DNA of 64,000 nucleotides. It comes from Saprolegnia diclina VS20. Taxonomy: Eukaryota; Oomycota; Saprolegniomycetes; Saprolegniales; Saprolegniaceae. This document shows, one piece after another, positions 1 through 9,796 of this stretch. A program made the position numbers and the translations under genes. The notes beneath the pieces are model-generated. The model was not told where the DNA came from. It saw only the letters and a list, made by a program, of their open reading frames with translations, and searched no databases. The first letter of the stretch is position 1; each line of letters starts with the position of its first letter. The stretch lies in contig NW_008246077.1 in NCBI RefSeq assembly GCF_000281045.1, forward strand, positions 900,137-964,136, written 5' to 3'.

Positions 1-303
1 ATCTTGTCTTGCGCTTTGTATGAAATACAATGCATTCGCAACGGACCCAGTGGTGCGAATTCGGCGACGGTTTCGGGAAAGCGAGCGATGTGATTGGCTA
101 TTACTCTGGCAACCATCGTTTTGACTCGTGATTTGTAAGCCGTGCACACACCTCGCTCGAATTCGCCTAACAAGTAATACCGGCCTCAGCACCACAGCCA
201 TGCCACGTCACGACCATCTTGGCACTCTCAATCATGGTGGATCCTGACGTTTTTGCAATCGACACCAATGGAGAACAAGCACGTCACTGATATTTTTTGG
301 AAT
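1..303. other. intergenic, nothing recognised
   Basis: No supported coding frame, RNA gene or repeat is visible. It lies downstream of the stop of the minus-strand transporter that ends at 304. The short open frames here have random composition. Confidence 0.5.
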
Positions 304-2022
304 TTATTTGGGGCATGTGCCGTTTACCGTGCCCTTGCCACCGGCGATGCGGTAGCACTTGGTCGAAGGGTAGATAGCCATAATGGAGCTCGTCATCGAG
401 AAGACCATGGACGCGAGGAACGCGAGAATGAGGAGGCTGCCAGCAAGTTTGCTCGAGCCACCGCGGCGCTTGAGTTCTTGCATCTGCGCCTTTTGCGGCG
501 GCAATAGGAAGAGCCAGCCGAGCGCGAGCACCTTGCAGCTGTACGAGATCAAGAAGACGTACGTGGCTTCCCAGCGGACGTGCGTCGAGTCGGTCAAGAT
601 GTTGTCTTGCGAGACGTCAAAGTACGAGTCAATGTACTTGTAGATGACCGAGGCGACGGGCGACGCAAGGTTCCCGACCGTCGTAATGAGGCCGTACGTC
701 GCGCCTTCGTTGCCGACATCGGCAATTTCAACCGCGCAGTACGTCGAGACAATGAAGCGGACGCTCATCGGGATGTTGTCGGCCATCGTGACGCCCGTGT
801 AGAACCACTGGTTGCGGTAGACGTCCCAGACCGTCATCATCATGACAAACGAGTCGATTGCGACCATCCCGAGCGACGCAATTGCGATCGTCCAGCGCCA
901 GTTCCAGTTGAGGCCCCACTTGCCGACAATGATGAGAAGCGCGGCGTAAATCACATTCCCGAGTGCCGCCGAGAGCGAGTCGTTGAGCGGCTCGACTTTG
1001 GCCCACTTGGACGCGATCGGCGACGTCGGGGTCGCCGACATGCTGTGAAACATGGTGTTGATGAAGCGGAACGCGCAGATTTGCCACATGACGCGCTTCT
1101 GGAGGAGACCCCAGAACGACCGGCGCCAGTCACCAAACGACGTCGCATGCGACGGTGCCTCGACGACGACAAAGATGGTCGTGAGCACGACGACAATGCA
1201 AGGCGCGAGGCAAATGCCGTACACGGCGTTCGGCGGCACAGCAAAGTCAAACGACCCGCCGTACTCCTTGCCATTGAGAAGAAACGCGACGACAAGCTGG
1301 GCAAAGACGCCCGTGATCGTGCGGACCGTGTAAATCGCAGTCTGGACACGCCCGCGAATGGCCTCGGGCTCGCGCTGCGCGTACTGGACGACCATCGCGT
1401 CGGACGCACAAGCCGCAATGACGTAGCCAAACGAGATGAACATGGAGAGAATGATAAACGTCGAGCCGCGCGCGGGGGCGTCAAAGTTGAGGAACTTGGC
1501 CTTGTCCGCGTCGCTGATGTTGCGCAGCGGCGTCTTGCAGACGTTGTTGGGGATGCGGCGGTCGCAATACGGCGCGCCGATCGGCAGGAACGTCATGACA
1601 GCGAGGCAGACCATGGTGGTGAACCATCCGATGAGCATCCACGACTTGCGGCGGTAGCCAAAGATCGGGACACAGTCCGAGAGCATGCCCCAGAAGACCT
1701 TGAACGTCCAGCCGACCGTCACCAAGACGCCGTACGAGGCGGTTTGGTACCCTTCCATGTTGAGGTACACGGTGTAGATGGGCAGCGAGAGCACGGGCAG
1801 CATGCCGTAGAGAACACCAATCGCGCCATATTGCGAAAAGAGTCCAAAGGCTTCGCGCGACCAGAGAGCGAGCGGCCCGCCTTCCACGAGCGCGCCGTTC
1901 TCGAGGTCCTTGGGCGTCTCTTGCGACTCGAAACCATCTTTTAGAACAAGCTCCGCCTTGGGTTTGGTCGTCGACGACAAAATGTACGACGCCCGTTCGT
2001 GGAGGTCGTCGGTGTTGGCCAT
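304..2022 (-). CDS. BT1/FBT-family (folate-biopterin) major facilitator transporter
   Basis: Intronless frame of 572 aa starting at the first ATG (MANTDDL at 2022); the open frame runs further upstream but only with a TTG. It is a polytopic membrane protein with about 12 hydrophobic segments. Around residues 110-130 it carries FKVFWGMLSDCVPIFGYRRK, which matches the BT1/FBT signature (SD..PI.GYRRK). Members of this family move folates, pterins and related compounds across the plasma or organelle membrane and are numerous in oomycetes. The N-terminal 60 residues are polar and probably cytosolic. Family assignment is firm; substrate is not predictable from sequence. Confidence 0.85.
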   Translation of the reverse strand: MANTDDLHERASYILSSTTKPKAELVLKDGFESQETPKDLENGALVEGGPLALWSREAFGLFSQYGAIGVLYGMLPVLSLPIYTVYLNMEGYQTASYGVLVTVGWTFKVFWGMLSDCVPIFGYRRKSWMLIGWFTTMVCLAVMTFLPIGAPYCDRRIPNNVCKTPLRNISDADKAKFLNFDAPARGSTFIILSMFISFGYVIAACASDAMVVQYAQREPEAIRGRVQTAIYTVRTITGVFAQLVVAFLLNGKEYGGSFDFAVPPNAVYGICLAPCIVVVLTTIFVVVEAPSHATSFGDWRRSFWGLLQKRVMWQICAFRFINTMFHSMSATPTSPIASKWAKVEPLNDSLSAALGNVIYAALLIIVGKWGLNWNWRWTIAIASLGMVAIDSFVMMMTVWDVYRNQWFYTGVTMADNIPMSVRFIVSTYCAVEIADVGNEGATYGLITTVGNLASPVASVIYKYIDSYFDVSQDNILTDSTHVRWEATYVFLISYSCKVLALGWLFLLPPQKAQMQELKRRGGSSKLAGSLLILAFLASMVFSMTSSIMAIYPSTKCYRIAGGKGTVNGTCPK

Positions 2023-2501
2023 GCCGACGGAAAATGGAAAATGAACAAGACGATGATCGATGGTCGAGGGTCCGTGAGAAGACGAAAGCAAAATCAGATG
2101 CAACGTTGTGCATCCGCTTCAACGCATCGACACGCAATCACAATTGGTGCACAGCACAGAGACACCTAGGAGGTGCCCCGGCTAGCTTAATTTACATGAC
2201 ACGTACCGAGGTCGGACGCCTCGTTGACGACTGCGACACGACGCTTGATGCAAGACGCGACGCCATGCGCCTTGCTCATTCGCCATCGACCAAAGCACAT
2301 GGTACAAAGGTTCGTGCATACATTGTTCAAGTGATCTGGCGCGCAGGCTGCCATGATGCAAGGGTTTCCTGGCCGCCGATTCGCGCGCGCCGTTTTGTAT
2401 GTCACGGCGCACGGTCAAATGGGAACCTTGTTGGACGTATCCGGATGTTCGCGCACGTCACATATGCCGGATACTAGTACGGAGGTAGAAAGTGCAGCAA
2501 C
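2023..2501. other. divergent intergenic region
   Basis: Separates the minus-strand BT1 transporter from the plus-strand GNAT gene, so it should hold both promoters. The only recognisable element is the palindromic TATCCGGATG motif at 2438-2447. No supported ORF. Confidence 0.5.
2438..2447. promoter_or_regulatory. TATCCGGATG motif, candidate core promoter element
   Basis: An exact copy lies 54 bp before the GNAT start codon at 2502. The same palindromic core recurs upstream of many genes in this window, within about 26-120 bp of the start codon. Function is inferred from position only. Confidence 0.5.
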
Positions 2502-3180
2502 ATGGGCGTAGCGTTGGAGGTCGTGGGCCGCAAGACGGCGCCGTCCGTCCTCGCCGGTATCGTGGCCATCGAGAAGAAGTGAGTCGACACGAAGTGACCT
2601 GCGCCGCTACGAGACGCCTTTGCGTAGAGCCTTTCCCAAGCACGAGAGCCTCGTCGACTACATCCTCAAGGAGGCAACGACCACGTAACCAAATCCAACT
2701 GTGCCCACTCGTGCCCGCTCGCGCTTGATCACGTTCTTCGTAGCGGCAACACGTTTTTGGCAGCTGTCGACGACGGCGCCGTCATCGGCTACGTCCTGCT
2801 GAGCCGCAACTCGGTATGTCACGACGTCGCCTGTCTGTTGTCATGACGAGCGTAGGTCAGCGGCCACATTGGCAAGCTTGCCGTCGCTCCGCACCGGCGC
2901 CGCCAAGGCCTCGGGCGCTTTCTCATGCACGAAGCCATCTCACGCATGCGGAGGTACTACGCTAGGACTCGATCTCTGCATGGAAACGGCATACAAAGGT
3001 AGTGCCATGAGCATCTCGCTGCATGTGGGCGTCGAGCGCACGGGCGCCTTTGCCTTGTACGAATCGCTCGGCTTTCGCATTCAACACACACGCAAGGACT
3101 ACTACAAGGTCGGCCGCGATGCGTACTTTATGGAGCTCGACGCGGACGACTTTGCCGGCGCCTTGGCAACGACCGGCTAG
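2502..3180 (+). CDS. GNAT-family N-acetyltransferase
   Basis: Five exons can be joined: 2502-2578, 2628-2684, 2744-2813, 2856-2953 and 3012-3180, giving 156 aa. All four introns are GT-AG and 42-59 nt long. The product has the GNAT acetyl-CoA motif (KLAVAPHRRRQGLGRFLM, with the R-R-Q-G-L-G loop) and the C-terminal SLHV...ALYESLGF strand-helix typical of RimI/NAA-type enzymes. It probably acetylates a protein N-terminus or small amine in the cytosol; the substrate is unknown. Its stop lies only 4 bp from the stop of the convergent IQ-motif gene. Confidence 0.85.
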
Positions 3181-3184
3181 ATAG

Positions 3185-6100
3185 CTACGTCCGCGCGCCG
3201 TCGACCGCGTACGCCTCGGCGACCAGCGTTGCATCTAAGGCGTAGGTCAACACCACAAGAATTCTCTGGCGCTGCGATCGACGCGTACCGAACGGCGACT
3301 TTTCGGCAAAACACAATTCGCAGGCGTAAATTGGGTCAGCGTACACCCCCTTTCGGTGCTGGGGGCAGTAGACACTCGCAAAGCGCGCATAGCAGAGCTC
3401 GCAAAAGATGCACGCCTCGGGCTTGGCCCACGACTGGCGCAGTTGCTTGGGGTTGTAGTAATAGACCTCGCCTAGCATGCACACTCGGATGCATGGCACC
3501 ACCAAGTCCACTGCACCAGTAATGTCGGGCACGATGTACCACTTGTCGAGAAGCGGAATGTCCTTGGAGCCCAGACACGCGGGTTTCGGGCACAGCGTGC
3601 CCGTGCGAAGATTGCGATACACGACTTGGCCGCTTGGCACGTCGTACTCTTTTAAAAAGAGCGCTTCGACCTTGCGGCACAAGAGGCGCCGCGCCAAACA
3701 CACTTTGGCACCACGCTGGATGCGGGTCGCGGCCGCAAACTTGCGGGCCGCGTCGGCTTGCAGCTCGGCTTTCTACCGCGATTTTGTTCAAAAAGAGAAA
3801 CATGCAAAACGACCTACTCGGTCGCGGTCCACGTCGTCTTGCTCTCGCTGCTTGTAGGCGGTGGCGGCCAGTGTCCACTCGTGGCGGACCTACGTCGCGC
3901 TTTCATTCTGCTATGCGAGAGGAAAGGTGGAAGCGTACGCGGTCGCGCTCGGCCTCCATTTCTTCCTCGAGGACGTCGTGCTGGGCTCGCTCGCGGATCT
4001 CGGACGACTCCATCGCGACGCCCGACGCTTTGTATTTCTTCCGCAGCGCCTACAGGGGTTTCGACCCGAGTCCTCATGGCTGGGTGACGTGCCTTGAAGT
4101 GTTCGGTCGTGCGGCGCTCGAGGTCGGCCTTGATGGCATCTTGCTCCTTGGACGTCGGTCGCAGCAGAAGCTCTTGGAGCTGCGTGCGGACAAGATTCGC
4201 GCGGCTCTCGACCTTGGCGCTCCAGTCCACCTCCAACTGCGTCCATTTCTCGGCCTTTTCGCGCGCTTTGGCCGCGGCCGTCTCGTCGCGCTTTCGAAAG
4301 ACCTCTTCCCACTCGCGCCGCCGCCGGAGCAGCGTCACCTTTTGCTTTTCTCTAGAACACACTAAGTACCGATGATGGGAAAGGAAGCTGCGCCACTTGT
4401 CGTCGATCTTGTGCCGCGCTTGGGCCGCGCGCGTCTCTTCGCGCAGCGCGTCGTAGTACTCGGTGACCGCGCGCTTGTGCTCTTGCTTTTGACGCGCCGC
4501 CGCGTCCAAAAGTGCTTGCATCTCAAGCTCGACGCGGCGGTTTTCGCGCGAGTCGCCGTCCGCCTTTTTCTCTTGGACGTGGCGGTGGCATTTGCGGCAG
4601 AAGCGCTACGTGGATCCTGAGACAATCCCAAGGACGACCAGTGTTGCTACTTGAAGCTGGCGCGCAGCGCGGTCGCGAATGGACGCATAAAACGCAGCTC
4701 GGTCGGCTTGGATCTTGGCCATTTCGGCCTGAAAGTACGCCAGGAGCACCTTGCGCGCGAGGACCCGACCCCGCCAACCGCGAAAGATACGCTAGTCGAG
4801 AGACCCTAACCCTTTGGCTAAAAACACACGCCATTTCACGAACCTGAATTTGGACAGCAAAGCGACTTTGCATTTGGAGTCGCTTGAGGTACTTGAGAAG
4901 GTCGCCGCGCTGCCGATAGATGCGCTGGATGCTAACCGCGGCTTCGTACGTCGCAAGGACGGACAGGAAGAGTTTACGCCCGCGCAGCCCACGGTAGACA
5001 CGCTACGCAAGTGTCTAGTCGGCGGGTTATCAAGAGCTGTTGCACCTGGATCTCGGACGCAGCGACGTCTTGCAAAGCGTGCTCTCTCAAATTCTCAAAC
5101 GCGTTGGCTTGCTTGTACGTCGAGAGATGCAAGAGGCAGCGAATGGCTGTCTCTCGCGCCCGGCGCCGCGCGTCGACATACAGCGACCACTCGCGCATGC
5201 ACTAGGATGCAAGGTTGTAGTGTGTACAATAGGGTACTATTCCAAAGGGTAATAGTACCTTGCGCAAGCTGCGCCGTTTGAATTGGCGCAAAAACCGCTG
5301 GCACGTGGCCTTGTCCTGGGCTTCTTTTCGTGCGAGATACAAATACTCGCGAATACACGGGCTCGTGAGCTCGTGGAAAAAGTGCGTCGCTTTCGACGCA
5401 GGGGCAAAGAGCTCTTGCAGCGGCGGCTGCGCCATGAGCCTCTGCATGTGCGAAAATCGAATGCTACCGCGCACAAGAACAGACTCGGGGAGCAAGTTGT
5501 CTGCTTGTGCAATCTACACCAGGTGTCTATTTTCACACAACATTGACAGGTTGGCCATCACCCGTTGGTTGATGATGCGCGAGCACGCGTGGCTAGGGCT
5601 GAGCATGTTGAAGATTTCATACAGCTGCTGGCGCGAGATGGTGGCCTGCGGCGACTCGTCCAAGTAGCCGGACGAACTAAAGACGAGGAAGCTCCACCGA
5701 AAGAGGTCCTCTTCGCTCTGCGCCGGGTACCGCAAGGCGCTACACGATACGAAACACTTCTGCAAAGGCAATTAATATCATACCGAAACGCGCAGAGGAG
5801 GAGGCGCCAGTTGAGCACGAGCGTGCTCATCGTGTGGGAGGTTGGGATCTTGGACGTCGAGTTCTCACACCAATAATGCAGTCGCTCGAGCTGCTTGAGC
5901 AACTGGCGCTTTGGCTTGTCCACGTCTGCGCCGGCCTCGAGACCGTAAATGCCGCGAAACACGCCCAAGAGTCGCGCCTTGGTGACCATGTCGTGCGGAA
6001 ACGACCGGTGCAGCGTCTCGTAGAGCCCGCGGTCGTGGCCCGAAAGCGGGATGCAATGAAACGCGTCGTGGGCCTCGAGCGTCTGATGCTATCGCTCGCC

Positions 6101-6250
6101 ATCGAACTCTGCTAGACATGTCGGGATTTGTACCAGCTGTAGAAGCTCTTGCCAGCGCTTGACAGAGAACCGCTCGACGAGCTTGTTCGCTTCTCCATGC
6201 ACCGTCTGCAGCTCCATGCGCAGCGTCCGCGCTTTTGGCGGCTCCAACAT
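3185..6250 (-). CDS. multi-exon IQ-motif protein with coiled coils and Cys-rich C-terminus
   Basis: One gene of about a dozen exons rebuilt across short introns, starting at ATG 6250 (MLEPPKARTLRMEL) and ending at 3185. Several IQ calmodulin-binding motifs are visible at exon starts (SEIQ/RVYRGLRGRK, AAVSIQRIYRQRG, VQIQ/RIFRGWRGR, ATRIQRGAKVCLARR). Many IQ repeats are split by an intron directly after the IQ dipeptide, suggesting repeat growth by exon duplication. Between them are long charged helices (coiled coil). An N-terminal EF-hand-like helical region precedes them. The C-terminus is Cys/His rich (CIFCELCYARF...CPQH...CELC), resembling a B-box-like zinc site. One intron near 4090 seems to use a GC donor. 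Likely a calmodulin-binding cytoskeletal or ciliary protein (inference). Confidence 0.7.
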
Positions 6251-6359
6251 TGCCGTTTCGAGGATCGCAACCGTTCAAGATACCACCAGTACGCCTTTTT
6301 GGTCCCAGAAATTACCACGTGCGATAGATTACCGACAAGAGCAATATAGTCTGGTGGTG

Positions 6360-7439
6360 CTAAAAGGACCGAGAGCGCGCTGTTGACGGCCAATTGTCGG
6401 GCGTTAGGTCGACGGTCTCGCTCTTTTGCGCAGCGCGCCGCCAGCGCCAGACGCAGACGCCAAGCCAGAGTGCGCTAAGGAGGAGGAGGCCAGATGTAAT
6501 CGCGATCGCGTCTGCCCACTGGCGTATCGTCGTCTGGAGTGTGAACCCGAAACATTCGTCGTGGGATGGCTCCAGCGTCGTCCGGCGCCAGTCGGAGAGG
6601 CATGAGCTGCACGAGGTGGCCCAGTAGATGCAAAAGATACCTGCGGCGCTCGGCGCCGTCATCGGGCACGTCGTATGCACCCACGTCGCCAACTTGGGCT
6701 CTTCCTTTCGCTCGCGCGGCGACCGGCGAAGCTTGGCACAGCCTTGGCAAATCGCTTTCATTTCCGAGTCGAGCGCCTCCGTCTTGGCCGCCGCGCAAAA
6801 GCTGTCGATCGTCGTCGTCGCGTTGATCGCCACGTTGGCCAATGTTGTCGGCAGCGTTGCAAGCGCTTTTGTGACGGCGGCCGTGCCACTGGTGTTGGCC
6901 CAGAGGCCGTGGCGCACAAGCGTCTGGTTGAGCGGCCATTTTCTGCAGTAGGCGTTGCCTTCTGCGTCGCAGTACGCCGTGTTAAAGTAGTACGCGGCGA
7001 TGTTCGGGTACGCCTCGTCGTACGCCGGCACGGGCGGGGCCCCGGGCGCCGAGAGGCTCTCGGCATACGAGCCCTGCGCGGTGGCCAAGTAGGCTTCCAC
7101 GCGGTGTGCATACGTCGTTAGCGTTGGCGCCTTCTCGATCGCGTACATGGCGCTGCCGCGCGCCGTCAGCGCACCTCCGAGCACGACACTGCAAAAGACC
7201 ACGTCAGCGACCAGCAACATGAGGCAGAGCGCGAGCGACGGCTTCGCGCGCGTCCATAGGAGGTGCAAGAGCCCGAGACCAGAGACCACGAGCAAGAGCG
7301 TGCCCATCGTAGCGGTGCCGAGCAGGACCCGGAGCCGTCCGTACATCGAGTCTTCGAAGAGGTAGAGACCAATGCCGTAGACTGCAAGCACGAGCCATAT
7401 CAGGGCCAGCGCCAGCGCAGCTTTTGTGCGCTGTAGCAT
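6360..7439 (-). CDS. four-helix membrane protein, tetraspanin-like layout, unrecognised
   Basis: First in-frame ATG is at 7439 (MLQRTKAALALAL); the frame is open to 7481 with only a GTG, so a short upstream exon is possible. The protein of about 359 aa has three hydrophobic helices in the first 110 residues, a large Cys-containing loop of about 190 residues with N-glycosylation sequons (NQT, NTS, NAT), then a fourth helix near the end (SGLLLLSALWLGVCVW) and a short basic tail. This topology resembles tetraspanins, but the CCG signature was not found, so no family is assigned. It ends 109 bp from the start of the IQ-motif gene on the same strand. Confidence 0.6.
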   Translation of the reverse strand: MLQRTKAALALALIWLVLAVYGIGLYLFEDSMYGRLRVLLGTATMGTLLLVVSGLGLLHLLWTRAKPSLALCLMLLVADVVFCSVVLGGALTARGSAMYAIEKAPTLTTYAHRVEAYLATAQGSYAESLSAPGAPPVPAYDEAYPNIAAYYFNTAYCDAEGNAYCRKWPLNQTLVRHGLWANTSGTAAVTKALATLPTTLANVAINATTTIDSFCAAAKTEALDSEMKAICQGCAKLRRSPRERKEEPKLATWVHTTCPMTAPSAAGIFCIYWATSCSSCLSDWRRTTLEPSHDECFGFTLQTTIRQWADAIAITSGLLLLSALWLGVCVWRWRRAAQKSETVDLTPDNWPSTARSRSF

Positions 7440-7887
7440 CTCGAGAAATGACTCGGAAAAGACAACTTTCGACGTGTCCACATGACGGCCAGCGCAAGGT
7501 GTCTACAAGGGTGTCCAACACCGGCGTGTCGCATGGCGTCAAGCTAACGTCAACCGGATGCGACTTCAAATGTTGCCCAATTTGCCTTCTTCCGTCGCTT
7601 AACGTGTTGACGTGCGGCCTTGGTCAGCACCCTACCGTAGGCAACTAGAATTTACACATGTAGGAGACTAGTCTAGTGCAGTGTAGAGCAACGTACCATC
7701 ATGATATTTCAGTGTCGGCTACGTCACGAAGTTGCTCCTTCTGAGGCGTGCGCCCGCCCGATCGCGATAGATCAACATGACGACAGAGTGCAATTCGACC
7801 ACTAAATATCCTTAAAATCAGTGAAAAAGACAAAATTGATATCCGGTTTGTCTTTGAGCGATCAGTACCGTCCGCTACTGCGACCTC
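7440..7887. other. intergenic, nothing recognised
   Basis: Lower-GC spacer between two minus-strand genes. It should carry the promoter of the membrane-protein gene and the 3' end of the F-box gene. No motif or ORF that I can support. Confidence 0.45.
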
Positions 7888-9231
7888 CTACGACGCCTCG
7901 TCATCGCTACTCTCCTCGTCGTACTCGTCGTCGTCGTCGGCGAACTCGTCGTCGTTGCTGCGGAGAGCGGTTTGCGGCAGCTGAAACGCAACCAACGGGA
8001 TTGGGATGCGCAGCGGCGGGCCCAATGGGGCGGCGATCGTTCCTGGTACAAATTCAAAGTACCCTTCCAGCGACGCGACTGCACTCGCGAGGCTGGCGCC
8101 AGGGCCGTCGACAACGTCCGTGACAATGCCGCCGTCCGAGTACGAGCCGTACGAAAACTCGGGCGTCGCGGCGCTCAATAGCGGGTAATAGCCGACAACG
8201 CCGTCGCCGTCGACCTCGCTCGCTTGACCGTCCGTGTAGCGGAAGATCCAGTGGCGCCGCGTGAGCTGCATCGACGCATGCTTGCAGTCACGGTATGTGA
8301 ACGTGACGCGGTACGTCACCCGCGCCATGTTGAGGAGGAAGAGCGTGGACACGTGCACGTTGATACCGTACGTCGTAAGGTCACCGACGCCCGGCCCCGC
8401 CTCGCGAAAGCCGGACGGCGCCGTGATCGTCTCGTTGGCGCGCACGATGCGACGCACGCCCGTCGATACTTCCGACACAAAGGTGTTGAGCCACGTCTCG
8501 AAGAAACCAAGGTCTTCGAACGGGATCGCGCCCATCGGGATCGGCCCCATGCGGTGGGCCCGCCCCATGGCCTTGCCGTACCGGATGACATGGCCAGAAA
8601 GGGCCCCGTCGAGCACCAAGCCAAAACCTTCTTCGATGCCGGGCGCCCACGCGAAGCCGAGGATCGTCCCAAAGTGCTGCGTATGCAGCGATAGCACGTC
8701 GACGGTCCATCGGCGCCTGAGATGCAGCGCGTACACGTCGTTGTAGCAGACGAAGAAGCCAAAGAGCGCGGCGCAGCACATCTGCATGTCCATGAACGAC
8801 GTGTTCGTGAACAAGTGGTAGAGCATCAAGAGGAGCTTCTCGCCACGCGTGCACGACGTCGCTTCCGGCCGCCAGAGGTCGCGTCGGCCACCCGACGGCG
8901 CTAAGAGCTGGACAAATGGCACGTTGTGCGCCGTCTCGGCCGCTGCAGACGGGTTGATGGTACGCAACACGCTCACGGCTGGCGCGATCGCCGCGTAGAT
9001 GTCCAGGTGGCCGGGGTACTGCGCAGCGACCGCAGCGAACGCTCGTTGGTTGGCACCGGTGACGTCGCTAAGGCTCGGCGGTATGCAGTACCGGCGCAGC
9101 AGTGGCAGCCACAGGCGGTTGCTGCTCGCAACCTGCCGCCAGCGCTGGCAGACGCAGCCGGCGCGGACCCAGTCGCGGTGGTCGTCGAGGTACTCAAAGA
9201 TGAGATGGAGGACGTCGGGCGAGGAGGCCAT
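7888..9231 (-). CDS. F-box protein with ApaG domain, FBXO3-like
   Basis: Intronless, 447 aa, ATG at 9231. Residues 1-45 form an F-box (SSPDVLHLIFEYLDD...CQRWRQVA...LW). The middle (about 90-230) falls where FBXO3 has its SMI1/KNR4 fold. Residues about 260-400 form an ApaG beta-sandwich (VRANETITA, THVST-like strands, RRHWIFRYTDG, GYYPLL, SYSDGGIV, GYFEFVPGT). The tail is strongly acidic (DDEFADDDDEYDEESSDDE), as in animal FBXO3. FBXO3 is a substrate receptor of SCF ubiquitin ligases, so this protein should bind SKP1 through the F-box. Conserved architecture makes the assignment fairly secure; the substrate is unknown. Confidence 0.82.
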   Translation of the reverse strand: MASSPDVLHLIFEYLDDHRDWVRAGCVCQRWRQVASSNRLWLPLLRRYCIPPSLSDVTGANQRAFAAVAAQYPGHLDIYAAIAPAVSVLRTINPSAAAETAHNVPFVQLLAPSGGRRDLWRPEATSCTRGEKLLLMLYHLFTNTSFMDMQMCCAALFGFFVCYNDVYALHLRRRWTVDVLSLHTQHFGTILGFAWAPGIEEGFGLVLDGALSGHVIRYGKAMGRAHRMGPIPMGAIPFEDLGFFETWLNTFVSEVSTGVRRIVRANETITAPSGFREAGPGVGDLTTYGINVHVSTLFLLNMARVTYRVTFTYRDCKHASMQLTRRHWIFRYTDGQASEVDGDGVVGYYPLLSAATPEFSYGSYSDGGIVTDVVDGPGASLASAVASLEGYFEFVPGTIAAPLGPPLRIPIPLVAFQLPQTALRSNDDEFADDDDEYDEESSDDEAS

Positions 9232-9796
9232 AGCGTCGATCTTCTTGCCGATGACGCGTATCCGGACACCGGAGATAGCAGGTTTTCCTTACCGACACCG
9301 TTTGCATTCCGCTTTGCCGACACTATACCCAGGCGCACACCTGTGTAGCTGTGGACTCCCTCTGTAGCTCGACAACATGCTTTTGCACTGGATCTGGAGT
9401 ATGTTGCAGGAGCAGGTACATCCTGCGCCTGCAGCATGCGCATGGGACACCATGGTCTGGGCACTGTCGCTTCCAAACTTCAACCTTTACCGTTAGACGC
9501 ATCTCATAACCGACAGATATCGGCACAAGGGGCTGCCACGTGGGCATGGCCGCGTCTAAGTCAGTGTTGTCGCCGTCGAGTGTCGTCGACGGACGCCACT
9601 GCTTTGTACTACGAGGTCCACAGAAGAAGACCACAATTATGCGCGTGTGTCGACTAATCTTCTCGTCGTTGACGAAGACGACATTTGTTCGACATGGCAA
9701 CCTCTAATTTCCCGCCAAGCTTTTTCTACTGTTCGCCTTCGATTCGAATGGACTTGGTGCCGCAGCCTCGAGAAACCTCACTTGGCAATTTTGATC
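9232..9796. other. divergent intergenic region
   Basis: Lies between the F-box gene (minus) and the Cys-rich membrane protein (plus). Apart from the motif at 9259-9268 nothing is recognised. The open frame that runs from 9647 into the next gene lacks an upstream ATG with signal-peptide character, so I treat it as untranslated leader. Confidence 0.45.
9259..9268. promoter_or_regulatory. TATCCGGACA motif, candidate promoter of F-box gene
   Basis: Lies 27 bp before the minus-strand start codon at 9231. One base differs from the palindromic TATCCGGATG form. Role inferred from position. Confidence 0.4.

Noticed and set aside
580-1944. Plus-strand ORF of 454 codons
   Set aside because: Lies antisense to the BT1 transporter; its Arg/Asp/His-rich product is a shadow of GC-rich third positions on the other strand.
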